A DNA stretch of 19,746 nt from an uncultured Collinsella sp. Lineage in GTDB: Bacteria; Actinomycetota; Coriobacteriia; Coriobacteriales; Coriobacteriaceae. Both the position numbers and the translations under genes were made by a program. Within the stretch, counting starts at the first letter, position 1. Each line of letters opens with the position of its first letter. The stretch covers positions 1-19,746 of the forward strand of contig CAUHFS010000043.1 in NCBI GenBank assembly GCA_959605475.1. Reading direction: 5' to 3'. Shown here piece by piece: positions 1 to 7,971 of this stretch. Under the pieces are notes generated by a model. That model was not told the DNA's origin, searched no databases, and worked only from the letters and a program-made list of their open reading frames with translations.

Positions 1-43
1 CCTCGTTCGGTCAGATGCACCGCCGCTGTTTGTGTTTGTGCCG

Positions 44-49
44 TATAAT
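44..49 (+). promoter_or_regulatory. probable -10 box of hisS promoter
   Basis: A perfect TATAAT lies 43 bases before the hisS start codon. No convincing -35 hexamer is seen at 16-18 bases upstream, so the promoter call rests on the -10 box and its position. Confidence 0.45.
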
Positions 50-91
50 GACCACTACCTATGACGCGATACAAAAGAAAGGTGTTTGCCC

Positions 92-1405
92 ATGCAGGCA
101 CAGAAGGCGGAGGGAACCCGCGACCTTATCGGCGCTGAGATGCGCGCCTGGCAAAAGATGCAGCAGATCGCTGCTGGCGTGTTCGAGCCGTTTGGCTTTA
201 AGCCCATCGAGACGCCCGCCATCGAGCAGGTGGACGTGTTTGTCCACGGCATCGGCCAGTCGACCGACGTCGTGCGCAAGGAGATGTTCCGCGTGTTTAG
301 CGGCGCCAACCTGGAGCGCGTCTTTACCGAGGGCACCGATACCAAGCTCAAGCCCAAGCAGCGCCTGGCGCTTCGTCCCGAGGGCACGGCTGGCGTGGTG
401 CGCGCCGTCGTGGAGAACAACTTGGTGCCCCAGGGCTCCACGCCGTTTAAGGCTTACTACGCCGAGGCCATGTTCCGTGGCGAGCGTCCCCAGAAGGGCC
501 GCCTGCGCCAGTTCCATCAGGTGGGCATCGAGTGGCTCGGCGCTCCCGATCCGGCGGCAGACGCCGAGTGCATCATTATGCTCATGGAGTTTTACAAGCG
601 CCTGGGCTTCGATCTGTCCAAGCTCCGTCTGCTCATTAACTCGATGGGCGATGCCCAATGCCGTCCGGCCTATCGCGAGCAGGTTAAGCAGTTCATTCTC
701 GACCACGCCGATGAGATGTGCGACGAGTGCCGCGAGCGCGCCGAGCTTAACCCGCTGCGCGCCTTCGACTGCAAGAACGACCACTGCCGCGAGATCATGG
801 CCGACGCCCCGCTGATGGGCGACAACCTGTGCGATGAGTGCCGCGAGCACTACGAGCAGGTCAAGCGCTATCTGGACGTCGCCGGTATCGAGTACGTCGA
901 GGATCCCACCCTGGTGCGCGGCCTGGACTACTACACCCGTACCGTCTTTGAGGTCGAGGCCCCTGGCGCCGGCGTCGGCTCCATCGGTGGCGGCGGCCGC
1001 TACGATGGCCTGGTCGAGCTCGAGGGCGGCAAGCCCACGGCCGGCGTCGGCTTCGCCGTCGGTTTTGAGCGCGCCCTGCTGGCCCTGCAGGCCTTTGGCA
1101 GCGACCTGGGCGCCGAGGAGACCCCGTGTGTCTACGTCGCCAATGCCGGCAAGGAGTTGCGCCAGAACGTCTTTGCCATTACGCAGGAGCTTCGCGCCGC
1201 AGGTATCGTGACCGAGGCAGACTATCAGGGTCGTTCGCTTAAGGCTCAGTTTAAGCAGGCCGACAAGGTGGGCGCTAAGCTCATTTTGGTCTTGGGCGGC
1301 GACGAGCTTGCCGCCGGCAAGGTCAAGGTGCGCGACATGGAGAGCCATGACGAGGCCCTCGTCGATCTGGCCAACGTGGTCGAGGCGGTTCGTGAGCGCC
1401 TGTAG
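92..1405 (+). CDS. hisS: histidyl-tRNA synthetase
   Basis: Class II aminoacyl-tRNA synthetase that charges tRNA-His in the cytoplasm. The 437-residue protein shows class II motif 2 (FRGERPQKGRLRQFHQ), the RPEGTA segment, the histidine-specific LVRGLDYYT motif and a GGGGRYDGL glycine-rich loop, followed by the C-terminal anticodon-binding domain (ILVLGGDELAAGKVKVRDM). A middle insertion carries six cysteines (C210, C213, C227, C232, C247, C250) in CxxC pairs, suggesting a structural metal site; this is inference. The ATG at 92 is preferred over the in-frame TTG at 86 because the GAAAGG ribosome binding site at 77-82 lies 9 bases before the ATG and only 3 before the TTG. It appears to be a single-gene unit with its own promoter and terminator. 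Family assignment is secure. Confidence 0.97.
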   Translation: MQAQKAEGTRDLIGAEMRAWQKMQQIAAGVFEPFGFKPIETPAIEQVDVFVHGIGQSTDVVRKEMFRVFSGANLERVFTEGTDTKLKPKQRLALRPEGTAGVVRAVVENNLVPQGSTPFKAYYAEAMFRGERPQKGRLRQFHQVGIEWLGAPDPAADAECIIMLMEFYKRLGFDLSKLRLLINSMGDAQCRPAYREQVKQFILDHADEMCDECRERAELNPLRAFDCKNDHCREIMADAPLMGDNLCDECREHYEQVKRYLDVAGIEYVEDPTLVRGLDYYTRTVFEVEAPGAGVGSIGGGGRYDGLVELEGGKPTAGVGFAVGFERALLALQAFGSDLGAEETPCVYVANAGKELRQNVFAITQELRAAGIVTEADYQGRSLKAQFKQADKVGAKLILVLGGDELAAGKVKVRDMESHDEALVDLANVVEAVRERL

Positions 1406-1463
1406 CGCATGATTTTTGAGCTGTGGACTCACTAAAGCGCTCAGCTCATTGAGAGCGATTGTT

Positions 1464-1500
1464 ACGGGGGTGTTTCGCATTTATGCGGAATGCCCCCGTT
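1464..1500 (+). terminator. rho-independent-type hairpin after hisS
   Basis: A 17-base stem (1464-1480 with 1483-1499) sits 59 bases after the hisS stop and is followed by only a short T run. The three imperfect pairs are all G-U wobbles in plus-strand RNA, so the stem is fully paired in the hisS transcript. The weak T tract keeps the call moderate. Confidence 0.6.
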
Positions 1501-1613
1501 TGCATATGCCGCCCACCGAGAAATACGACCATTTGGGGCAAAAAGCCTTGCAATGCAGAAAATACTTTTGTGTGGTAAAGCGCAATCAGCGTCGAAAGTT
1601 TTTGCCGAGTGCC

Positions 1614-1619
1614 TATAAT
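1614..1619 (+). promoter_or_regulatory. probable -10 box of ppc promoter
   Basis: A perfect TATAAT lies 44 bases before the preferred ppc start, after the hisS hairpin. The hexamer at 17 bases upstream (GTCGAA, 1591-1596) is a poor -35 match, so only the -10 box is supported. Confidence 0.45.
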
Positions 1620-1663
1620 AAATACCGCATGTTACGTGCATAGAAGGAGGAATGGGAGGAAAC

Positions 1664-4477
1664 GTGGCTGAGAACCTAAGCAACCAGTCTGTACCCGAAG
1701 CCGCGGCGCGCGTCGCTGCCGTGGTCAACCGCCTCGTTAACCGAATCGGCTCGAATGCCGAATCCAAGGAGCGTCTCGCCGAGATCGAGATCCCCGAGGA
1801 GCTGCGCGACAATCTGGCGCTGTTCTTGCGCCTGGAGCGCCGTGTGCTTAGCGAGTATGATCCCGAGATCGCGGACCTGTTCGACAAGATTTTGACAGCC
1901 GAGATTGTGGCCAATGCCGGAAACCCCGGCACCCGTGCTGCCGACGAGTCCGTCGACGAGCAGGGCGTGCCCACTGCCGACGAGCCCACCGCCGTGGCGT
2001 TTCGCGAGGTCGTTGATCTGATCGACAGTCTGCCGCTCGATAAGCAGCAGGTTATCGTCCGCGCCTTTACGAGCTTCTTCCATCTGGCAAACCTGTCGGA
2101 GGAGAACTACCGCGTGGCGCAGCTGCGCGAGCGCGAGGCAGGTGCGTCGACCGATACCGAGGTCGATCCCGCCAACGAACTCACCGTCGCCTATCACCAG
2201 TTGGTAAACGAGATGGGTGTCGAGGGCGCCAACGAGCTGCTCGACAAGCTCGAGTTCCACCCTGTCTTTACCGCACATCCCACCGAGGCCCGTCGTAAGG
2301 CCGTCGAGGGCAAGATTCGCCGTATCTCCAACCTGCTGGAGGAGCGTCCGCGCCTGGGCGGCTCCGACCTGGTGGAGAACGAGCGCCATATGCTGCAGGA
2401 GATCGACGCTCTGGTGCGTACGAGCCCCATCGCGCTCAAGAAGCCCACGCCGGTCGAAGAAGCCGATACCATCATCGACATCTTCGATAACACGCTGTTC
2501 GACGTCATTCCCGTTATCTATCGTCGTTTTGATGACTGGGTGCTGGGCGACAAGGCCGGCACCGTGCCGCCGCTGTGCCCGGCGTTCTTCCACCCCGGCA
2601 GCTGGATCGGTTCCGACCGCGACGGCAACCCCAATGTCACCGCCAAGGTGAGCCGCGAGGTTGCTGCCAAGTACTTCACCCATATGGTGCTCAAGCTCGA
2701 GGACAAGTGCCGCCGCATCGGCCGTAACCTGACGCTTGAGGCCACCTACAGCAAGCCGTCTGCCGAACTCATCAACCTGTGGAACCATCAGGTCGAGATG
2801 AGCACTCAGTACACCGCACGTGCTGAACTGATCTCCGAGCACGAGCCGCATCGCGCCGTTATGCTCGTCATGGCCGACCGTCTGAACGCCACCGTCCGTC
2901 GCATCACCGATACCATGTACCACAGCGCCGATGAGTTCCTGGATGACCTGCGCGTCGTCCAGCGCTCCCTGGCCGCCTGCGGTGCCGTCCGTGCCGCCTA
3001 CGGCCCGGTCCAGACCATCATCTGGCAGGTCGAGTCCTTCGGCTTCCACATGGTCGAGATGGAGTTCCGTCAGCACTCCGTGGTGCACGCCCGCGCCCTC
3101 AAGGATATCCACGAGAACGGTATCCATGGCGACCTGCAGCCCATGACGCGCGAGGTTATCGACACCTTCCGTGCCATCGGTTCCATCCAAAAGCGCTACG
3201 GCAAGAAGATGGCGCACCGCTACATCATCTCGTTCACCAAGAGCGCCCAGCATGTGGCCGACGTCTTTGAGCTGGCCCACCTGTCCTTTGCACACGAGGA
3301 GGATGTCCCCGAGCTCGACGTGATCCCGCTGTTCGAGCAGCTCGAGGACCTCGAGGGCTGCGTCGACGTGCTCGACCAGATGCTTACGCTGCCCGTGGTG
3401 CAAAAGCGCCTTGCCCAGACCAACCGCCGCATGGAGGTCATGCTGGGCTATTCCGACTCCTCCAAGGATGCCGGTCCTACCACGGCCATGCTCGCGCTGC
3501 ACTCCGCGCAGGAGCGCATTGCCAAGTGGGCCGAGAAGAACGATATCGACCTGGTGCTCATGCACGGTCGCGGCGGTGCCGTGGGCCGTGGCGGCGGTCC
3601 GGCCAACAAGGCCGTGCTGGCGCAGCCCAAGGGTTCGGTCAACTGCTTCTTTAAGCTCACCGAGCAGGGCGAGGTCATCTTTGCCCGTTACGGCAACCGC
3701 ACGCTGGCTCAGCGCCATGTTGAGTCCGTTGCCGCCGCAACGCTTTTGCAGTCGGCCCCGAGCGTCGAGAAGACCAACACCGAGACCACGCAGAAGTTCT
3801 GGGATATGGCGGAGAAGCTCAACGCAGTAAGCCATGAGCGCTATCTGGACCTGCTGAACACCGAGGACTTTACACCGTGGTTCTCGACCGTGACGCCGTT
3901 GACCGAGGTCGGTCTGCTGCCAATCGGCTCGCGTCCCGCCAAGCGCGGCCTGGGCGCCAAGTCGCTCGACGACCTGCGTACCATTCCGTGGATCTTTAGC
4001 TGGAGCCAGGCACGCATCAATCTGGCCGCTTGGTACGGCCTGGGCACCGCCTGCGAGCAGTTGGGCGACCTTGACCAGCTCAAGGCTGCCTACCAGGAGT
4101 GGCCGTTCTTCCGCACGTTCATCGACAACATCGAGATGTCGATCGCTAAGACCGATCAGCGCATCGCCAAGATGTACCTGCACCTGGGCGATCGCCAGGA
4201 TCTGTCCGAGAAGGTCTTCACCGAGATGCAGCTCACCCGTAAGTGGGTCCTTGCCATCGTCGGTGACGAGTGGCCGCTGCAGCGTCGCCGCGTGCTCGGC
4301 TGCGCCGTCCGCGTGCGCAACCCCTACGTCGACGCCCTGTCTATCGCCCAGGTTCGCGCCCTTCGCGAGGTGCGCATGAACCAGGACGAGATGGCCGAGG
4401 AGAAGAAGGCCGAGTACATGAGCCTGATTCTTTCGACTGTGACCGGCGTCTCGGCAGGACTGCAAAACACGGGGTAA
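1664..4477 (+). CDS. ppc: phosphoenolpyruvate carboxylase
   Basis: Carboxylates phosphoenolpyruvate with bicarbonate to oxaloacetate, an anaplerotic step that in anaerobes can feed succinate formation. The 937-residue protein carries the family signatures in order: FTAHPTE with the catalytic histidine at about residue 205, GSWIGSDRDGNPNV, MLGYSDSSKDAG, HGRGGAVGRGGGP, the IPWIFSWSQARINLAAWYG segment, and the family C-terminal ending in NTG. It is longer than the E. coli enzyme (883 residues), the extra being N-terminal to the catalytic histidine. Start: the ATG at 1652 is only one base from the AGGAGG at 1645-1650, so it is unlikely. The in-frame GTG at 1664, behind GGGAGG at 1654-1659, gives MAENLSNQ and is preferred. 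It stands alone between two gaps. Function is certain; the start is not. Confidence 0.96.
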   Translation: MAENLSNQSVPEAAARVAAVVNRLVNRIGSNAESKERLAEIEIPEELRDNLALFLRLERRVLSEYDPEIADLFDKILTAEIVANAGNPGTRAADESVDEQGVPTADEPTAVAFREVVDLIDSLPLDKQQVIVRAFTSFFHLANLSEENYRVAQLREREAGASTDTEVDPANELTVAYHQLVNEMGVEGANELLDKLEFHPVFTAHPTEARRKAVEGKIRRISNLLEERPRLGGSDLVENERHMLQEIDALVRTSPIALKKPTPVEEADTIIDIFDNTLFDVIPVIYRRFDDWVLGDKAGTVPPLCPAFFHPGSWIGSDRDGNPNVTAKVSREVAAKYFTHMVLKLEDKCRRIGRNLTLEATYSKPSAELINLWNHQVEMSTQYTARAELISEHEPHRAVMLVMADRLNATVRRITDTMYHSADEFLDDLRVVQRSLAACGAVRAAYGPVQTIIWQVESFGFHMVEMEFRQHSVVHARALKDIHENGIHGDLQPMTREVIDTFRAIGSIQKRYGKKMAHRYIISFTKSAQHVADVFELAHLSFAHEEDVPELDVIPLFEQLEDLEGCVDVLDQMLTLPVVQKRLAQTNRRMEVMLGYSDSSKDAGPTTAMLALHSAQERIAKWAEKNDIDLVLMHGRGGAVGRGGGPANKAVLAQPKGSVNCFFKLTEQGEVIFARYGNRTLAQRHVESVAAATLLQSAPSVEKTNTETTQKFWDMAEKLNAVSHERYLDLLNTEDFTPWFSTVTPLTEVGLLPIGSRPAKRGLGAKSLDDLRTIPWIFSWSQARINLAAWYGLGTACEQLGDLDQLKAAYQEWPFFRTFIDNIEMSIAKTDQRIAKMYLHLGDRQDLSEKVFTEMQLTRKWVLAIVGDEWPLQRRRVLGCAVRVRNPYVDALSIAQVRALREVRMNQDEMAEEKKAEYMSLILSTVTGVSAGLQNTG

Positions 4478-4500
4478 TCGATAGCCCTGTGGCTCTCACC

Positions 4501-4627
4501 GGGACCCGACGGGTTTCCCTCTGAATGCGTCCACGCACTTGAAGCCCCCATATCCTGCTCCTTCGGAGCTGCGGATAAGGGGGCTTCGTGCTGCGGAATG
4601 CATTCAGAGGGAAACCCATCGGGTCCC
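4501..4627. repeat. nested palindrome element, copy 1
   Basis: A 28-base outer stem (4501-4528 with 4600-4627, 27 of 28 paired) encloses a 12/12-base internal loop (4529-4540 and 4588-4599) and an inner stem (4541-4555 with 4573-4587, 14 of 15) capped by GCTCC-TTC-GGAGC. The right loop strand is GTGCTGCGGAAT. It starts 23 bases after the ppc stop and may act as its terminator, but there is no T run after the inner stem. The architecture matches the element at 7156-7270. Confidence 0.85.
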
Positions 4628-4635
4628 TTCGTCCT

Positions 4636-4809
4636 CGGTCTTCGGGGATTACAGCTGAGGGGAGAATGGCGCGCTTCGCGCCTAATGTGGAGTGCGGCGA
4701 GGGCTTCTTGCGTCCTGCGGAGTGCGCCGGAAAGCAAACATACGGCGGCCCCTGCGATGTCCGGTCTTCGGTGGATTACTGGCTGGGGGAATAATGGCGC
4801 GCTTCGCGC
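4636..4809. repeat. pair of imperfect direct repeats with GC-rich hairpins
   Basis: The segment at 4636-4681 recurs at 4762-4809, sharing CGGTCTTCGG, GGATTAC, GCTG, GGGGA and AATGGCGCGCTTCGCGC. Each copy ends in the small palindrome GGCGCGCTTCGCGC. A third related piece (GGCGCTTCGCGCC) lies at about 4841-4856. Short open frames here follow the repeat sequence and are not credible genes. Nothing else is seen between ppc and the larA upstream region. Confidence 0.65.
4702..4730. repeat. half-copy of the nested palindrome element
   Basis: GGCTTCTTGC, then GTCCTGCGGAGT (4712-4723), then GCGCCGG matches the right half of the two nested palindromes: end of inner stem, 12-base loop strand, start of outer stem. 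No matching left half was found beside it, so it looks like a decayed or truncated copy. Confidence 0.5.
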
Positions 4810-5069
4810 GTTTTGGATGGGGCTTGTCCCGGCGGCGCGTTTGGCGCTTCGCGCCTCGCGTCTTATCGATTGGGATTGAGATGCATGTGGCGCTTCTCGA
4901 TTTACGACTGTAGCGGCCGCGGTCCCGTTTGGGATCGCGGTTGTTTTGTTGTGGGTCAAATATGAACGTTGTGTTAATGAGTCGGTGGACGGTGGTGTTT
5001 TTCGGTGAGCGGCGTATCCTTCCAACGGTTTATCTAGTGTGTCAGTTGAAAGGAAGAGGGCGCTCGTCA

Positions 5070-6347
5070 TTGTTTGAATGTGAACTGCCGTTTGACCACA
5101 AGACGTTGCATCTGGAGCTCGAGGATAAGAACTTCGCGGGTGTGATGGAAGGTCATCAAAACGAGTTTAAGACCACGAAATCGCAGGAAGAGCTAGTAGA
5201 GGAGTCGCTTGCCAACCCTTATGGCTCGCCTTCGCTCGAGGAGCTTTGTGCTGGTAAGAAGGATATTGTCATCATTAGCTCCGATCATACGCGTCCCGTT
5301 CCCTCGCGTGTGACGATGCCTATTCTGCTGCATCACATCCACTCCGCTGCGCCTGAGGCGCGCGTTCGCATTCTGGTTGCTACGGGTATGCACCGTCCGT
5401 CGACGCACGAGGAGCTCGTCAACAAGTATGGCGAGGAGATCGTTGCCAACGAGGAAATCGTTATGCACGTCGCGACTGACGACAGCATGATGAAAAAGAT
5501 CGGCACCCTGCCTTCTGGTGGCGAGTGCATCATCAACAAGATTGCTGCCGATTGCGATCTGCTGCTTGCCGAGGGCTTCATTGAGCCGCACTTCTTTGCC
5601 GGTTTCTCTGGCAGCCGCAAGTCCGTCCTGCCTGGCATCGCCAGCTACAAGACCATCATGTACAACCACAACGGCCAGTTTGTGAACGATTCCCATTCGC
5701 GCGCCGGCAACCTGTGCCACAACCACGTGAGCGAGGACATGTTTGCCGCCGCTGAGATGGCCCACCTTGCCTTTGTGCTCAACGTGGTGCTCAACGGCAA
5801 GCACGAGGTCATTGGCTCCTTTGCCGGCGACATCCACAAGGCGCACGAGGCTGGCTGCGAGTTCGTGAAGAGCCTTGCCGGCGTTGAGCCCGTCGAGTGC
5901 GAGATCGCCATCACCACCAACGGCGGCTACCCGCTCGACCAGAATATCTACCAGGCCGTGAAGGGCATGTGCGCTGCCGAGGCCACGCTTCCCGAGGGTG
6001 GCGTGATTATCGATGTCGCTGGTTGTGCCGACGGTCACGGCGGCGAGGGCTTCTATCACAACATCGCCGACAACGATCCGGCGGAGTTTGAGCGCGCCTG
6101 CATCGATCGTCCCAAGGACGAGACCCTGCCCGACCAGTGGACGAGCCAGATTTTCGCTCGCATCCTGGCACATCACCCCGTGATCATGGTTACCGACCTG
6201 TGCGATCACCAGATGCTCAAGGATATGCACATGACGCCGGTCAACACCCTCGAGGAGGCGCTCAAGCTCGCCTTTGAGATGAAGGGTGCCGACGCCAAGG
6301 TCGCCGTCATCCCCGATGGCCTGGGTGTTGTCGTCGCACAGCACTAG
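5070..6347 (+). CDS. larA: nickel-dependent lactate racemase LarA
   Basis: Interconverts L- and D-lactate in the cytoplasm using the covalently bound nickel-pincer nucleotide. The 425-residue protein matches Lactobacillus plantarum LarA throughout (SSDHTRPVPS, GMHRPSTHEELVNKYGE, SRKSVLPGIASYKTIM, LDQNIYQAVKG). With the TTG at 5070 as start, the functional residues fall at the same numbers as in that enzyme: H108, H174, K184 (cofactor attachment) and H200. The start is further supported by AAGGAAGAGGG at 5050-5060, nine bases upstream; the open frame extends back to 4929 but that part resembles nothing in LarA. larD follows 49 bases downstream and is probably co-transcribed. The cofactor genes larB and larC lie beyond it in the opposite orientation. 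Family membership is very secure; true racemase activity rather than a related LarA-type specificity is inferred. Confidence 0.95.
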   Translation: MFECELPFDHKTLHLELEDKNFAGVMEGHQNEFKTTKSQEELVEESLANPYGSPSLEELCAGKKDIVIISSDHTRPVPSRVTMPILLHHIHSAAPEARVRILVATGMHRPSTHEELVNKYGEEIVANEEIVMHVATDDSMMKKIGTLPSGGECIINKIAADCDLLLAEGFIEPHFFAGFSGSRKSVLPGIASYKTIMYNHNGQFVNDSHSRAGNLCHNHVSEDMFAAAEMAHLAFVLNVVLNGKHEVIGSFAGDIHKAHEAGCEFVKSLAGVEPVECEIAITTNGGYPLDQNIYQAVKGMCAAEATLPEGGVIIDVAGCADGHGGEGFYHNIADNDPAEFERACIDRPKDETLPDQWTSQIFARILAHHPVIMVTDLCDHQMLKDMHMTPVNTLEEALKLAFEMKGADAKVAVIPDGLGVVVAQH

Positions 6348-6396
6348 TGCGCGGCTTAAACGAATCGTTTGTAACCGATAAGAAAGATAAGGTTTT

Positions 6397-7128
6397 ATGC
6401 TTACCAAACTCCTCTGCGAATTCGGCGCGACGGCCCTCATGATCGTCTTTGGCGTGGGCGTGCACTGCGATACCGTGCTCAAGGGCACCAAGTATCAGGG
6501 CTCCGGCCATATGTTTGCCATCACCACCTGGTCCTTTGGCATCTCGGTCTGCCTGTTTGTCTTTGGTGGCGCTGTGTGCATGAACCCCGCCATGGTGCTT
6601 GCCCAGTGCATCGTCGGCCTGGTGCCGTGGGGCAACTGCATCCCCTTCATGCTTGCCGATATGCTCGGCGGCTTTGTGGGTGCCGTGATCGCTTGGTTTA
6701 TGTATGCCGATGAGTTCAAGGCTTCCGAGGACGTCGTCGACCCCATTGCCCAGCGCAACATCTTCTCGACCAACCCCACCACCGAGGGCACGAACTATGC
6801 TCGTAACTTCTTCTGCGAGGCTATCTGCACCTTCGTGTTCATCAGCGCCATCCTTGCTGCCGCTAGCCGCGCCGGCGAGAACGTTCTGATGCTCGCAATC
6901 TGCGTCGGCCTGATCGTTTGGGCTGTCGGCATGGGCATGGGCGGCATCACCGGCTTCGCCATGAACCAGGCTCGTGACCTTGGTCCTCGCATGGCCTATC
7001 AGGTGCTGCCGATCAAGAACAAGGCCGACAACAACTGGAAGTATGGTCTGCTTGTTCCTGGCATCGCGCCGTTTGTCGGTGCTATTGTGGCCGCGCTGTT
7101 TGTGCATGGCTTCTTGGGCATGTTCTAG
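6397..7128 (+). CDS. larD: MIP-family channel, LarD-type lactate/glycerol facilitator
   Basis: Aquaglyceroporin-family membrane channel of 243 residues. The larA neighbour and the LarD precedent in L. plantarum suggest it carries lactic acid across the membrane so the racemase can reach it; glycerol transport cannot be excluded from sequence. The two pore motifs are visible: MNPAMV at N63 (canonical NPA) and MNQARDLGPR at N190, where glutamine replaces the proline of the second NPA while the arginine of the selectivity filter (R193) is kept. Several hydrophobic membrane segments flank them. AAGATAAGG at 6384-6392 lies just before the ATG. The gene ends about 30 bases before a bidirectional hairpin shared with the convergent tetR. 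The family is certain; the lactate role is inferred from context. Confidence 0.85.
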   Translation: MLTKLLCEFGATALMIVFGVGVHCDTVLKGTKYQGSGHMFAITTWSFGISVCLFVFGGAVCMNPAMVLAQCIVGLVPWGNCIPFMLADMLGGFVGAVIAWFMYADEFKASEDVVDPIAQRNIFSTNPTTEGTNYARNFFCEAICTFVFISAILAAASRAGENVLMLAICVGLIVWAVGMGMGGITGFAMNQARDLGPRMAYQVLPIKNKADNNWKYGLLVPGIAPFVGAIVAALFVHGFLGMF

Positions 7129-7155
7129 TCTGAGGCTACATAGGTTGTCCGCCGT

Positions 7156-7270
7156 CCGCATGGGGTAACTTCCCAGCGCGTCCTCGGACATGCAAAAAGG
7201 CTCGCTGCGCACTTCGTGCGGCGAGCCTTTTTGCGTCCTGCGGAATGCGCTGGGAAGTTACCCCATGCGG
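7156..7270. repeat. nested palindrome element, copy 2
   Basis: A perfect 24-base outer stem (7156-7179 with 7247-7270) encloses a 12/12-base internal loop (GTCCTCGGACAT at 7180-7191 and GTCCTGCGGAAT at 7235-7246) and an inner stem (7192-7205 with 7221-7234). Architecture and right loop strand match copy 1 although the stems are unrelated in sequence. It lies between the convergent larD and tetR. Confidence 0.9.
7192..7234. terminator. bidirectional terminator between larD and tetR
   Basis: The inner stem of the nested palindrome starts GCAAAAAGGCTCGC and ends GCGAGCCTTTTTGC, so it presents a GC stem followed by a T run on both strands. It suits termination of larD on the plus strand and of the larB-larC-tetR transcript on the minus strand. 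The remaining stretch from 7271 to 7429 shows no gene or clear signal. Confidence 0.75.
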
Positions 7271-7429
7271 CCAGCTGTGGGATCTTTGCTGCGCTCGAGC
7301 AAGCAACCCAACATATATCTGAATTTGGATGGGAGGGGCTTGTTGCTGATAGGGGCGTTGAGCTGTTGTTGATACTTTGGGATGCGTGGCGCCCTGGGTT
7401 GGGGTGATGCTTTGGGATGAGCTTCTTAC

Positions 7430-7969
7430 TTAGGTGAAGAGAGGCTTTATGGCTGATAGGTAGTCTTTGGCTACGTCGGCTTTGTCGGCTTGGAAGTTGT
7501 GCCAGGCCCACCATTGGACCATTCCTACGAAGCTTGAGGCTATGTGGTGTAGTAGGAAGCTTCGGTCCATGGTGGCGGCGGGGCCGTTTGGGTCGGTGGG
7601 GACGGTTTCGGCTGCTCGTGACATGATGGTCTTGCGTAAGCAGTCGGCGAAGACGCGTGAGCCGGCGCCGGCTACGAGGGCTCGTACGCCCTGGCGGCGT
7701 TCCCAGAGGTTGTTGAGGATATGCTCGACTTGTACGAGCGGATCATCGAGCGGTGTGCCATCGTCGTCGAGGGCGTGGGTGCAGATGTCGCTCACGAGTT
7801 CGGACAGTAGGTCATCTTTGCTCTTGAAGAGGCCATAGAACGTGGCCCGACCCACATGGGCGCGAGCGATGATGTCGCCGACGGTGATCTTGCCGTAGTC
7901 CTCTTCGCGCAGCAGTTCGGAGAACGCCGCGACGATGGCGGCGCGGCTTTTTGCCTTGCGGGCATCCAT
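7430..7969 (-). CDS. TetR/AcrR-family transcriptional regulator
   Basis: A 179-residue DNA-binding regulator. The N-terminal half has the TetR helix-turn-helix (ITVGDIIARAHVGRATFYGLF, about residues 28-48); the C-terminal half is an unassigned ligand and dimer domain with a tryptophan-rich stretch (MVQWWAWHNF). The ATG at 7969 is chosen because it gives a normal-length TetR N-terminus and lies two bases after the larC stop. The open frame can be extended to a TTG at 8017, but that overlaps larC. There is no strong ribosome binding site, so translation is probably coupled to larC. As third gene of the larB-larC-tetR operon it may control the lar genes, perhaps through the inverted repeat at 9723-9756. 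L. plantarum instead uses a Crp-Fnr-type regulator. Ligand and target are inferred. Confidence 0.9.
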   Translation of the reverse strand: MDARKAKSRAAIVAAFSELLREEDYGKITVGDIIARAHVGRATFYGLFKSKDDLLSELVSDICTHALDDDGTPLDDPLVQVEHILNNLWERRQGVRALVAGAGSRVFADCLRKTIMSRAAETVPTDPNGPAATMDRSFLLHHIASSFVGMVQWWAWHNFQADKADVAKDYLSAIKPLFT

Positions 7970-7971
7970 GG

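Noticed and set aside
1676..4465. Very long open frame (929 codons) on the strand opposite ppc
   Set aside because: It is an antisense shadow produced by GC-rich third positions; its translation has no family signature, while ppc is complete on the plus strand. The same applies to the long reverse frames opposite hisS, larA, aspS and ebgA.
4588..4913. Small open frames in the ppc-larA gap
   Set aside because: They run through palindromes and direct repeats, lack ribosome binding sites and have arginine-rich random-like translations.
4929..5069. 47-residue N-terminal extension of LarA
   Set aside because: It has no LarA similarity, and starting at the TTG at 5070 puts H108, H174, K184 and H200 at their known numbers behind a good ribosome binding site.
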